Source: Chryseobacterium gambrini (GTDB taxonomy: Bacteria > Bacteroidota > Bacteroidia > Flavobacteriales > Weeksellaceae). Taken from it: a DNA stretch of 64,000 nucleotides. Below, piece by piece: positions 51,220 through 59,396 of this stretch (the stretch's first letter is position 1; the number at the start of each line of letters is the position of its first letter). The stretch is taken from positions 434,001-498,000 of the forward strand of contig NZ_FTOV01000003.1 of the NCBI RefSeq assembly GCF_900156825.1, given 5' to 3'. The notes beneath the pieces are model-generated. The model ran no database searches, was not told the DNA's origin, and saw nothing but the letters and a program-made list of their open reading frames with translations. Both the position numbers and the translations under genes were made by a program.

Positions 51220-53835
51220 TTGTATACATATAAATATAACAAAAAATTGGTCAAAACCGTCTCCAAAAATATATTACAAATTTTAATTATCCTAATTTTT
51301 AACAATTTTTTAGCACAGCAAACGCCCAAAAAATTGCCTGAAAATGCGGTTAATGATACTATTTCCAAAAAAGATACCATTGTTCTGAAAAAGGAACCAC
51401 TGGATGCCGTTCTGCAGACAAAAGCAGACTACCAGAGAAGAGATTTCCAGAAAAAGATGGTGTATCTTAACAAAAATGCGCAGGTGAAATACCAGGATAT
51501 GCAGATTGATGCAGACTATATTTCCATTGATGAGCAGAAACATCTCATGTACGCACGCGGAAAACAGGACTCTTTGGGAAGAATTATCGAGCCTGTTATT
51601 ACAACGCAGGCAGGAAAAAAATACGAAACCACAGAATTTCAGTATAATACCTTAACAAGACAGGCAATTGCATTTAATGCAAGAACCGAAGAAAACGAAG
51701 GGGTAATTACGGCAAACAAAACCAAAAAGTACAACGACAGTATCTTTGCGATGAGCCGCGCAGATTATACCACCGACGATTATTACATCAAGAAAAAAGA
51801 TACCGCGGCAGATTATTTTTTAAGAGCAAGATACCTGAAGCTTGTAAAAACAAAAAATAAATCTTCCATTGTTTCGGGACCTATCCAGATGTATATAGAG
51901 CAGGTGCCTACTCCGCTCATCATGCCTTTTGCGATTCTTCCTTTTTCAAGCAAAAGATCTGCAGGGATTCTGATCCCGAGTTTCGGGGAAAGACAGGATG
52001 TCGGGTTCTTCCTGAACGGTTTAGGATATTATCAGCCGATTGGGGAACATTTTGACCTTAAAATCCTTTCGGATATTTACACCAAAGGAAGCTGGAACCT
52101 GCGCCCTGAAATGAATTATATTAAAAAATACCGCTATTCCGGAAACTTTTCTGCGGACATCGGAACCATGGTTCGCGGGATCAAAGGTTTGGACGATTAC
52201 GGTAAAACAGGAACATACAGAATTGCGTGGAGACATACACAGGATTCAAAAGCCAATCCTTTCCTTACGTTTTCGGCATCGGTGGATATTGTAAGTACAA
52301 AATTCTATAACAACACTCTGAACAATAATTATATTTTAAATCAGAATGTTTTAAATACCCAGCAAAACTCTACGGTTACCATTACCAAAAGATTTTTGAA
52401 GCTTCCGGTTACGATTACGGGAACCGCTTCCTATTCTCAGAATTTTGCCACCGGTTTATCAGATCTTCGTCTGCCGCAGATGAACGTGGCGATCAACCAG
52501 TTTTATTTATTCAAATCCAAAACAGGAGTGCGTTCCGGTCTGCTTGAAAATTTAACGGTAAACACAGGGATTAACTTATCGAACTTTGTTCAGACCAACG
52601 AAGGCGAGCTGTTTAAAGCGGCAATGTGGGATAAACTGCAGACCGGAGTGAAAAATAACATTGCTCTGGGAACCAATACCACCGTAGCAAAATATTTCAC
52701 ATTCAGTTTGGGAGCAAATATTGATAATGCGTTAACCACAAAAACCATCAATAAATTCTACGACCCTATTCAGAATAAAGTAATTACGGAAACCAATAAA
52801 GGAATTTCAGGATATTCTACGTTTTCAACAACAGCAAGTATTCAGACCACTTTGTATGGACAGGCAAACTTTAAGAAAGGTTCTGCGATTGAAGCCATCA
52901 GACACATGATGACACCAAGTATCGGGTTTACCTATTCTCCGGATTTCGGAGGTTCCGGGTATGGATATTTTAAAAATTATTACGATGCGAACGGAGCTTT
53001 AACACCGTATTCTATTTTTGAAGGCGGAATTATCGGAAGCCCAACCACAGGATTGGTGGGCGCTTTAGGTTTTAACATCGGGAATAATTTAGAGATGAAG
53101 GTAAAATCGAAAAGCGATTCTACAGGAGTGAAGAAAATAAAGATTTTTGAATCTCTTAACCTTTCCGGAAATTATAATTTTGCAGCGAAAGATCATCCTT
53201 TTTCCATTATTACGATTACGGGACAGTCTTCTTTCTTTAATAATAAACTCAGCCTGAATACAAGCTTATCTTTGGACCCATACAGAATTATCTATCTTCC
53301 GGGACAGGATGCCGGAATAAGAACAGAAGAGTTCGGCTACTTCAGTGTTCAGGGCTTCAACGTTCAGATGTCTTATCCTTTGAGCAGCGAAATTTTTGGC
53401 GAGAAAACAGATTATGCCAAGAAGTATAAAACGAAAGGGGAGGTAAGGAATGAAAATTATTATTTTGATGATGATAATTATGCGCATTTCGATCAGGCAT
53501 GGACGTTAAATGTAAATGCAAACTATGCCTACACCAAAAGTTCAGCTTCCAGAACGCCGACGAGACTGGCTTCTGTGGGACTGGACGGAAGTCTTAAGCT
53601 AACGCCTTACTGGAACATCAACGGAAGTACCCACTACGATATGGTGACGCAGAAACTTGCATATACCAGAATCGGTTTTGCAAGAGATCAGCGAAGTTTT
53701 ACCATTAATTTCAACTGGGTTCCTTTCGGGCAGTATAAAGTATATGACTTCTTTATCGGGATCAAAGCCAATATCTTAAGTGATGCGCTGAAGTATAAAG
53801 ACAGAAGTTTTACACAGCCAAATGCACCTTTCTAA
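51220..53835 (+). CDS. lptD: LptD/OstA-like outer-membrane LPS assembly protein
   Basis: An 871-residue protein from a TTG at 51220. A second TTG at 51247 (giving VKTVSKNILQILIILIFNNFLAQQ as signal peptide) fits the promoter position better and is the preferred alternative. The periplasmic OstA-like beta-jellyroll covers about 60-185 (VKYQDMQIDADYISIDEQKHLMYARG). A large barrel follows with LIMPFAILPFSSKRSAGILIPSFGE, which is typical of LptD. The C-terminal strands end GQYKVYDFFIGIKANILSDALKYKDR. It inserts LPS into the outer leaflet and is essential in Gram-negatives. Its neighbour amidase is divergent. Confidence 0.85.
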   Translation: MYTYKYNKKLVKTVSKNILQILIILIFNNFLAQQTPKKLPENAVNDTISKKDTIVLKKEPLDAVLQTKADYQRRDFQKKMVYLNKNAQVKYQDMQIDADYISIDEQKHLMYARGKQDSLGRIIEPVITTQAGKKYETTEFQYNTLTRQAIAFNARTEENEGVITANKTKKYNDSIFAMSRADYTTDDYYIKKKDTAADYFLRARYLKLVKTKNKSSIVSGPIQMYIEQVPTPLIMPFAILPFSSKRSAGILIPSFGERQDVGFFLNGLGYYQPIGEHFDLKILSDIYTKGSWNLRPEMNYIKKYRYSGNFSADIGTMVRGIKGLDDYGKTGTYRIAWRHTQDSKANPFLTFSASVDIVSTKFYNNTLNNNYILNQNVLNTQQNSTVTITKRFLKLPVTITGTASYSQNFATGLSDLRLPQMNVAINQFYLFKSKTGVRSGLLENLTVNTGINLSNFVQTNEGELFKAAMWDKLQTGVKNNIALGTNTTVAKYFTFSLGANIDNALTTKTINKFYDPIQNKVITETNKGISGYSTFSTTASIQTTLYGQANFKKGSAIEAIRHMMTPSIGFTYSPDFGGSGYGYFKNYYDANGALTPYSIFEGGIIGSPTTGLVGALGFNIGNNLEMKVKSKSDSTGVKKIKIFESLNLSGNYNFAAKDHPFSIITITGQSSFFNNKLSLNTSLSLDPYRIIYLPGQDAGIRTEEFGYFSVQGFNVQMSYPLSSEIFGEKTDYAKKYKTKGEVRNENYYFDDDNYAHFDQAWTLNVNANYAYTKSSASRTPTRLASVGLDGSLKLTPYWNINGSTHYDMVTQKLAYTRIGFARDQRSFTINFNWVPFGQYKVYDFFIGIKANILSDALKYKDRSFTQPNAPF

Positions 53836-53865
53836 TATTTGATTATAGAAATAGAATATAAATTT

Positions 53866-53873
53866 TATATTTG
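53866..53873 (+). promoter_or_regulatory. Promoter -7 element for ridA
   Basis: TATATTTG is a perfect consensus match 18 bp before the ridA ATG. A TTTG exists 24 bp upstream, slightly far for a -33 element. Confidence 0.5.
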
Positions 53874-53891
53874 CACCCAAAATAAATTTTC

Positions 53892-54272
53892 ATGAAAAAA
53901 GTAATCAACACCGTAAATGCTCCTGCAGCGATCGGACCATATTCACAAGCCAATATGGCAAACGGAATATTGTATATTTCCGGACAGATCCCTGTAGACC
54001 CTGCAACCGGTAAACTGGTAGAAGGAATTGAAAAAGAAACCCATCAGGTAATGAAAAACCTTGAAGCAATTCTTACAGAAGCAGGAATGACTTTTAAGAA
54101 TGTGGTAAAAGCAACCATTTTCCTTAAAAGCATGGATGATTTTGCGGTAATGAATGATATTTACGCTTCCTATCTGGACGCGGAAAGCTTTCCTGCGCGT
54201 GAAACGGTACAGGTTTCCTGTCTGCCGAAAAATGTGGATATCGAAATTTCTATGATCGCACATCAGGATTAA
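53892..54272 (+). CDS. ridA: RidA-family 2-iminobutanoate/2-iminopropanoate deaminase
   Basis: A 126-residue trimeric-fold protein: APAAIGPYSQANMANGILYISGQIPVDPATGKLVEG is the family signature. The arginine in ESFPARETVQVSCLP (near residue 105) is the substrate-binding residue, and the closing DVEISMIAHQD is standard. RidA hydrolyses reactive enamine/imine intermediates released by PLP enzymes such as threonine dehydratase. The stop codon overlaps the start of the next gene by one base (TAATG), so they are translationally coupled. Confidence 0.95.
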   Translation: MKKVINTVNAPAAIGPYSQANMANGILYISGQIPVDPATGKLVEGIEKETHQVMKNLEAILTEAGMTFKNVVKATIFLKSMDDFAVMNDIYASYLDAESFPARETVQVSCLPKNVDIEISMIAHQD

Positions 54273-54724
54273 TGAATTTTATAAGAAATACAATTGCGGT
54301 TATCGTAGGTCTTGGGATTGCAGGACTCATCATTACTCTTGGGATAAGAGCATTTCCGCAATGGGTAAATTTCGACGCTTTTGCTCCGTTCGAGCATTGG
54401 CAGAGATTTCTTCAGAGCAAGCAGAGCGACGGTGCGTTTTTCGGTTTCCTGCTGTTTATTTCCGGACTGGGAACTACAGTGGGAGGGGTGGCAACTGCCA
54501 TTATCGTAAAATATGCTAAGGTGGCTTATGCTATTCTTATCGGTTTCATTATGCTTTTTATAGCCATGCTGGATGTTATTGTTTTTCCTTATCATCCTAC
54601 CTTCTATAAAATCTCTATTTTTCTTACGTTCTTCCCGTTTTCGTGGATCGGAGGTAAGATTGTAGAAGTCATTTATGAACGAAAGAAGAAAAGAAGAATC
54701 GCTGAAAAAATGAATAAATCTTAA
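54272..54724 (+). CDS. Small four-helix membrane protein
   Basis: A 150-residue protein with about four hydrophobic segments (IAVIVGLGIAGLIITLGI, GAFFGFLLFISGLGTTVGGVATAIIV, VAYAILIGFIMLFIAMLDVIVF, ISIFLTFFPFSWIGGKIV) and a basic tail ERKKKRRIAEK. It starts on the last base of the ridA stop codon and ends before a terminator. No family name is recognised. It is probably an inner-membrane protein, and co-transcription with ridA is the only functional hint. Confidence 0.75.
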   Translation: MNFIRNTIAVIVGLGIAGLIITLGIRAFPQWVNFDAFAPFEHWQRFLQSKQSDGAFFGFLLFISGLGTTVGGVATAIIVKYAKVAYAILIGFIMLFIAMLDVIVFPYHPTFYKISIFLTFFPFSWIGGKIVEVIYERKKKRRIAEKMNKS

Positions 54725-54733
54725 ATAAAAATG

Positions 54734-54757
54734 CGCTGCAGAAATGCAGCGTTTTTT
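54734..54757 (+). terminator. Intrinsic terminator after the ridA operon
   Basis: CGCTGCA (54734-54740) pairs with TGCAGCG (54745-54751) around a GAAA tetraloop, followed by six T's. Confidence 0.9.
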
Positions 54758-54770
54758 GTTTGTGTATCAG

Positions 54771-54899
54771 TTTCCGGAAAGTTTCTTACTAGGGTGCGGG
54801 AAGGTTTCCCGCTTTCCGGAAAGCTTCCTGCAGGGGTGAAACATCCTTTCCCGGTTTCCTGAAAAGCTGTTGCAGGGGTGCAGGAAGCTTTCCGGAAGG
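54771..54899. repeat. Imperfect 42-bp tandem repeat
   Basis: The segment TTTCC(G/T)GAAA starts at 54771, 54813 and 54855, exactly 42 bp apart, each followed by a TGCAGGGGTG-like or TACTAGGGTG block. A fourth, partial TTTCCGGAA occurs at 54889. The unit is a multiple of three, but the frame contains stops. Function unknown. Confidence 0.7.
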
Positions 54900-54974
54900 A
54901 TCGTTTGCTGATTTCAGTTGCAGGATTTCTTTTTCAATTAAATAAGATGTTTCTGAATATTAAACTAAAAAAAA

Positions 54975-55007
54975 CTCGGCTGCCTCATTTGAGGCAGCCG
55001 GGTTTTT
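54975..55007 (-). terminator. Bidirectional terminator between ridA operon and degP
   Basis: CGGCTGCCTC (54977-54986) pairs with GAGGCAGCCG (54991-55000) around an ATTT loop. T-runs follow on the plus strand and, on the minus strand, a long U-run, so it can stop transcription from both sides. It lies 29 bp past the degP stop. Confidence 0.85.
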
Positions 55008-55035
55008 GATATGAAGTGAAGTTTAGCTCTTTTTA

Positions 55036-56559
55036 TTAAGGCATTTTAAATCCTCTCTGATAACCTCTTCCGTAGTCATCCATATATTTGATCTGGGCAG
55101 TGCCATTGAACTTATTCAGAATGTTTTCTACGTCTTTCTGAGAGTTTACAGGTTTTCCGTTGATCTCTGTGATGATGTATCCGTCTACGATTCCTGCTTT
55201 AGCCATTTCACCGCCTTCAATTACATTTTTGGCGATTACTCCGCTGTTCAGACCATAGTATGCTTTTGTTTTATCATCAATACTCTGGAAATCGGCTCCG
55301 ATTTTTTCCGTTACGCTCAGATCCGCTTTGGTTCTTGTAGAAGTTCCTCCTTTCTGATCTCTTAACGTAACTGTTGTAGTGGAAGGTTTTCCGTTTCTCT
55401 GGTAAGTTACCGTCACTTTATCTCCCGGACGTTTGCTTCCGATGGCAATGGAAAGATCTGCAAAATCTGTAATTGGCGTTGTATCAATCTGGGTAATGAT
55501 ATCACCTACTTTTAATCCTGCATCTTCTGCACCGCTGCTTTCTCCGAATCCTGTTACCAGAACTCCTGAACCGGATTTATAATTGGTCTTTTTATCTTTA
55601 TTGTAAGCGGCAACAAGCTGATCGTCGGAAAGATCTAAAGAAGTAACCCCTAAGAATCCTCTCTGTACGATACCGAATTTCTTGATGTCTTCAACAATCT
55701 TTCTTGCTAAGTTTGCCGGAACTGCAAATCCGTACCCCTGGTAATAACCTGTTGTAGACTGAATCGCTGAGTTAATCCCGATCAGATCTCCGTTTGTATT
55801 TACCAAAGCTCCTCCGGAGTTCCCCGGATTAATTGCTGCATCGGTCTGAATGAAACTTTCAATCGGATTGGCTGCTTTTCCCTGTGAACTTAAAATTCCG
55901 ATTCCTCTGCCTTTTGCAGAAACAATACCTGCTGTAACGGTAGAATTCAATCCAAGCGGATTTCCTACGGCAAGTACCCATTGTCCTACTTCGATATTGT
56001 CGGAATTCGCAAAATTTAAATAAGGCAATCCTTTTTCTTCAATTTTGAGAAGGGAAATATCTGTATTCGGGTCTGTTCCTACTAAAGTGGCGATATAAGA
56101 TTTTTTGTTGCTTAAAACCACTTCTAACTTATTGGCTCCTGCAACAACGTGGTTGTTCGAAATGATGTATCCGTCCGGCGAAATAATTACCCCCGATCCC
56201 ATTCCTGAAGGCATATTATCCGGAACCTGCTGCTTTTGTCTCTGCTGTCCTCTTCCTCCGAACGGATCTCCGAAGAAGAAATCGAACATATCCTGCTCCG
56301 AAGCCCTGCTTGAAGTTCTGGACTGATAATTTTTGATGGTTACCACTGCCGGAACTGTCGTTTTGGCAGCTTTTACAAAATCGTCCCCCACTGCGGCAGA
56401 ATTCATCCCTGCAAAGGAAACATTAGAGGATTTTGTAAAATATGATTGATCTGCGCTGTTGGAATCGTGATTAAGATATTGTAATCCTCCAACGGTAGTA
56501 GCACCGGAAATTACTCCTACTACTGCAAATGGTAATAGTTTTTTTAAAGTACTCTTCAT
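55036..56559 (-). CDS. DegP/DegQ-type periplasmic serine protease
   Basis: A 507-residue protein from the ATG at 56559 (MKSTLKKLLPFAVVGVISGATTVGG, signal or anchor). Upstream in-frame ATGs at 56601 and 56658 lie at or before the predicted promoter, so they are rejected. The catalytic triad is H137 (SNNHVV), D167 (TDISLLKIE) and S248 (NPGNSGGALVN). Two PDZ domains follow, about 320-410 and 435-507. The short Gly-rich loop DPFGGRGQQRQKQ near 98-110 is part of the LA loop. It degrades or refolds damaged envelope proteins. Monocistronic by appearance. Confidence 0.92.
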   Translation of the reverse strand: MKSTLKKLLPFAVVGVISGATTVGGLQYLNHDSNSADQSYFTKSSNVSFAGMNSAAVGDDFVKAAKTTVPAVVTIKNYQSRTSSRASEQDMFDFFFGDPFGGRGQQRQKQQVPDNMPSGMGSGVIISPDGYIISNNHVVAGANKLEVVLSNKKSYIATLVGTDPNTDISLLKIEEKGLPYLNFANSDNIEVGQWVLAVGNPLGLNSTVTAGIVSAKGRGIGILSSQGKAANPIESFIQTDAAINPGNSGGALVNTNGDLIGINSAIQSTTGYYQGYGFAVPANLARKIVEDIKKFGIVQRGFLGVTSLDLSDDQLVAAYNKDKKTNYKSGSGVLVTGFGESSGAEDAGLKVGDIITQIDTTPITDFADLSIAIGSKRPGDKVTVTYQRNGKPSTTTVTLRDQKGGTSTRTKADLSVTEKIGADFQSIDDKTKAYYGLNSGVIAKNVIEGGEMAKAGIVDGYIITEINGKPVNSQKDVENILNKFNGTAQIKYMDDYGRGYQRGFKMP

Positions 56560-56612
56560 TGTATATCTTTCTTTGTTATTTATTGATGTTAATTTTTTCA
56601 TTTTACTGTAAA

Positions 56613-56620
56613 CAAATTTA
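56613..56620 (-). promoter_or_regulatory. Promoter -7 element for degP
   Basis: Minus strand TAAATTTG matches TAnnTTTG. The likely start near 56609 gives a leader of about 50 nt to the chosen ATG. A TTG 16 bp upstream may act as the -33 element. Confidence 0.5.
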
Positions 56621-56878
56621 ATGCTAAATAGGTATGCAATTGGTGCGTAATGTTTCATTTTTAACTAAAATTTAACAGCAATTGCAATAATTTATACATT
56701 ATCCCATAAATTTTAAAATCTCAATTAACGAACCTTAAAAAAATCTTAATGACATTATGGCATATTGATGTTTGTATTGTCATAAAGTTAAATCAGACTG
56801 ATGATGATGAAGCCAAAAGAGTACCAATCTGAATGTATACCTGATAAATCTTATATTTTTCATTAATCTGAAAATAAT
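56621..56878. other. Divergent intergenic region degP/trhO
   Basis: AT-rich stretch holding the two back-to-back promoters. I see no gene, repeat or hairpin of note within it. Confidence 0.5.
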
Positions 56879-56886
56879 TATCTTTG
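56879..56886 (+). promoter_or_regulatory. Promoter -7 element for trhO
   Basis: TATCTTTG matches TAnnTTTG about 31 bp before the trhO ATG. The upstream -33 position is T-rich without a clear TTG. Confidence 0.5.
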
Positions 56887-56917
56887 CAAAAATTTTCTCA
56901 CTTAAAACGTTTATAGC

Positions 56918-58285
56918 ATGCAACTGTACAACACCTTAAGCGCAGAAGAAAGAGCTCGACTAATTGATGAGGCCGGAAAAGAGCGCCTTACCCTATCTTT
57001 CTATGCGTATGCCAAAATTGAAGATCCCAAAAAATTTCGCGACGATTTATTTATAGCCTGGAATGCACTGGATGCACTTGGCCGTATCTATGTGGCGCAT
57101 GAAGGAATTAACGCTCAGATGAGCGTTCCTGCCGACAACTTTGAGGCATTTCGCGAGACTCTTGAAGCATACGATTTCATGAAAGGCATTCGTCTGAATG
57201 TAGCAGTGGAGCAGGACAATCATTCCTTTTTGAAATTAACCATCAAAGTCAGAAACAAAATCGTAGCCGATGGTCTGAACGATGAGACTTTTGATGTTAC
57301 CAATAAAGGCGTTCATTTAAGAGCAAAAGAATTTAACAGTTTGCTTGAAGATCCGAACACCATTGTCGTAGATTTCAGAAATCACTACGAAAGTGAAGTC
57401 GGGCATTTTGAAGGAGCAATTACTCCGGATGTGGAAAACTTCAGAGAAAGTCTGCCGATTATTAACGAGCAGCTACAGGATTTCAAAGAAGATAAAAACC
57501 TTTTGATGTACTGTACCGGAGGAATCCGTTGCGAAAAGGCAAGTGCTTACTTCAAACATCAGGGTTTCAAAAATGTATTTCAATTGGAAGGCGGAATTAT
57601 AGAATACACCCGTCAGATAAAAGAAGAAGGAATAGAAAGCAAGTTTATCGGTAAAAACTTTGTATTCGACCACAGATTAGGCGAAAGAATTACCGACGAC
57701 ATTATTGCGCAATGCCACCAGTGCGGAAAACCGTGTGACAATCATACGAACTGTGCGAACGATGCGTGTCATTTACTGTTTATCCAGTGTGATGAATGTA
57801 AAGCAGCGATGGAAAACTGCTGTTCGACAGAATGTCAGGAAACCATTCATTTGCCTTGGGAAGAGCAGGTTGCTAAAAGAAAGGGTCTTCAGGTAGGAAA
57901 TAAAGTATTCAGAAAAGGAAAATCTGAAGCTTTGAAATTCAAAAAATCCGGAGATCTGCCGGACAAGCCTTTAGCAAAAGCTGAAACAAAAGATATACGC
58001 CAGAAAATAAAAGTTAAAAAGACATTAATCGGAAAAGCGGAGCATTATTATTCAAAATCTAAGATTGCTCAGTTTTTAATTGAAAACAATGAACTTGCAG
58101 TAGGAGATAAAGTATTAATTTCCGGACCCACAACAGGAGATCAGGAAATAACCATCTCTCAGATTTTTGTGAACGGAGCTTTCAGCGACACAGCAAAAGC
58201 AGGAGATCAGATTACTTTTGAACTGCCTTTCAGAGTTCGTCTGTCTGATAAATTGTACAAAATCCTTGATTCTGAAAACGCATAA
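56918..58285 (+). CDS. trhO: Oxygen-dependent tRNA U34 hydroxylase TrhO with peptidase-U32-type C-terminal domain
   Basis: A 455-residue protein. The N-terminal acylphosphatase-like domain covers about 20-115 (LTLSFYAYAKIEDPKKFRDDL). The rhodanese domain (about 130-235) has the active-site loop CTGGIRCEKA, with C199 and C205. A Cys-rich region runs from 266 to 306 (CHQCGKPCDNH, CANDACH, CDECKAAMENCCSTEC). The last 95 residues (about 360-455) are extra: YYSKSKIAQFLIENNELAVGDKVLISGPTTG fits the beta-barrel C-terminal domain of U32 peptidase-family proteins such as TrhP. TrhO makes 5-hydroxyuridine at U34 of tRNA. Followed 5 bp later by the cyclo-ligase gene. Confidence 0.88.
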   Translation: MQLYNTLSAEERARLIDEAGKERLTLSFYAYAKIEDPKKFRDDLFIAWNALDALGRIYVAHEGINAQMSVPADNFEAFRETLEAYDFMKGIRLNVAVEQDNHSFLKLTIKVRNKIVADGLNDETFDVTNKGVHLRAKEFNSLLEDPNTIVVDFRNHYESEVGHFEGAITPDVENFRESLPIINEQLQDFKEDKNLLMYCTGGIRCEKASAYFKHQGFKNVFQLEGGIIEYTRQIKEEGIESKFIGKNFVFDHRLGERITDDIIAQCHQCGKPCDNHTNCANDACHLLFIQCDECKAAMENCCSTECQETIHLPWEEQVAKRKGLQVGNKVFRKGKSEALKFKKSGDLPDKPLAKAETKDIRQKIKVKKTLIGKAEHYYSKSKIAQFLIENNELAVGDKVLISGPTTGDQEITISQIFVNGAFSDTAKAGDQITFELPFRVRLSDKLYKILDSENA

Positions 58286-58290
58286 TCGAT

Positions 58291-58866
58291 ATGTTAAAAG
58301 CAGAATTAAGAAAAAAATATATGCAAAAAAGAAAAGCCTTGTCGATTGATGAGGCTTTCTTGTTATCTGAAAAGATTTTTAAAAATTTCATTGAATATTT
58401 CAAACCTTCTCAAAACCAGAAAATCCATATTTTTATTCCGATTGAGAAGTTTAGGGAAGTAAATACCCAGATTTTCGTCAGCTACTTTTTAAGCAGAAAG
58501 ATCCGTGTTTTTGTCCCTAAAATTGTCGATACAAGACTGATTTCGGTAGAAATTTTTACAGATTCTAAATTTGAGTTGAATAACTGGGGAATTTCCGAAC
58601 CTGTTTCTGATGAAGATTCAGGTATTCTGGATTATGATTTTGTAGTTACGCCCCTTTTATATTGCGACAGACAAGGAAATAGAGTAGGTTACGGCAAAGG
58701 TTTCTACGATGGTTTTTTTGAAAAAGTATCGGTAGAGACAAAAAAAATCGGAGTTAATTATTTTAACCCCGAAGAAAATATCGATGATGTCTGGGAAAAT
58801 GATATTCCGCTCGACTATTTGGTGACACCCGATGATGTACTGTCTTTTTCAGGAGCATCAGAGTAA
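58291..58866 (+). CDS. 5-formyltetrahydrofolate cyclo-ligase
   Basis: A 191-residue protein. The basic N-terminus KAELRKKYMQKRKALS, then KIHIFIPIEKFREVNT and VTPLLYCDRQGNRVGYGKGFYDGFF (about 123-148) are the ATP- and folate-binding motifs. It converts 5-formyl-THF to 5,10-methenyl-THF using ATP, recycling the inhibitory form. It follows trhO by 5 bp and is likely co-transcribed. Its last 52 bp overlap, tail-to-tail, the end of a minus-strand lipoprotein gene. Confidence 0.92.
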   Translation: MLKAELRKKYMQKRKALSIDEAFLLSEKIFKNFIEYFKPSQNQKIHIFIPIEKFREVNTQIFVSYFLSRKIRVFVPKIVDTRLISVEIFTDSKFELNNWGISEPVSDEDSGILDYDFVVTPLLYCDRQGNRVGYGKGFYDGFFEKVSVETKKIGVNYFNPEENIDDVWENDIPLDYLVTPDDVLSFSGASE

Positions 58867-59396
58867 AATTTCACAAAGTAAAATTTAAATTCCTTGCTTT
58901 TCTGAGCCGGTTTTGATACCAAAGTGTATTGTGCATTCCGTTCAAAATTTCCCAACGATTTATTTTTATCTCCAAAATATTCCACATTGAATTTTGCAAA
59001 ATTCAGCGTGTCCTTTTCCTTAATTTTCTGGAAAACATTCAGATTGCTTACGCGTACTTTTTTTACATTCAGGCTTTCAAGTTCTTTAAAAAGATCCTTA
59101 AAGGTAGTAGAATCGGACTTCTGGAAATACTTTTCTATTTTAGAGTAAATTGCCGTATCAATTTCCGTATTTCTCTGTCCGGAAAGATATAACGTAGACA
59201 AATCCAGCACATCCTGTACTTTTTGTGAAGTAATGGAATTGATAGCCTGAGTACTGTCCATTTTTACCGTTTTGTTATTCGTGTTTCTTAGCTTTTCCAG
59301 ATCACTCTGTCCTCCGTTTTCTTCTTTTTTAACGCACGAAGTCATGGTGAATCCTATTAATATGATAAAAAACAAAAAGTTATTTATTGTTTTCAT
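58815..59396 (-). CDS. Hypothetical lipoprotein coupled to one-pass membrane protein
   Basis: A 193-residue lipoprotein with lipobox FTMTSCVKKEE (Cys21). Regions such as QAINSITSQKVQDVLDLSTLYLSG and YFQKSDSTTFKDLFKELESLNVKKVRVSNLNVFQKIK look helical, followed by a beta-rich end. No family is recognised. Its start lies 17 bp inside the end of the upstream membrane-protein gene, so translation is coupled; both proteins probably act together in the periplasm. The 3' end overlaps the cyclo-ligase gene by 52 bp. Confidence 0.72.
   Translation of the reverse strand: MKTINNFLFFIILIGFTMTSCVKKEENGGQSDLEKLRNTNNKTVKMDSTQAINSITSQKVQDVLDLSTLYLSGQRNTEIDTAIYSKIEKYFQKSDSTTFKDLFKELESLNVKKVRVSNLNVFQKIKEKDTLNFAKFNVEYFGDKNKSLGNFERNAQYTLVSKPAQKSKEFKFYFVKFYSDAPEKDSTSSGVTK

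Noticed and set aside
54771..54899. CRISPR-like array
   Set aside because: The unit is a direct 42-bp tandem repeat without distinct spacers, and no cas genes are in the window.
56560..56658. Longer N-terminus for the DegP-type protease
   Set aside because: A promoter -7 element lies at 56613-56620, and the ATG at 56559 begins a proper signal or anchor sequence.
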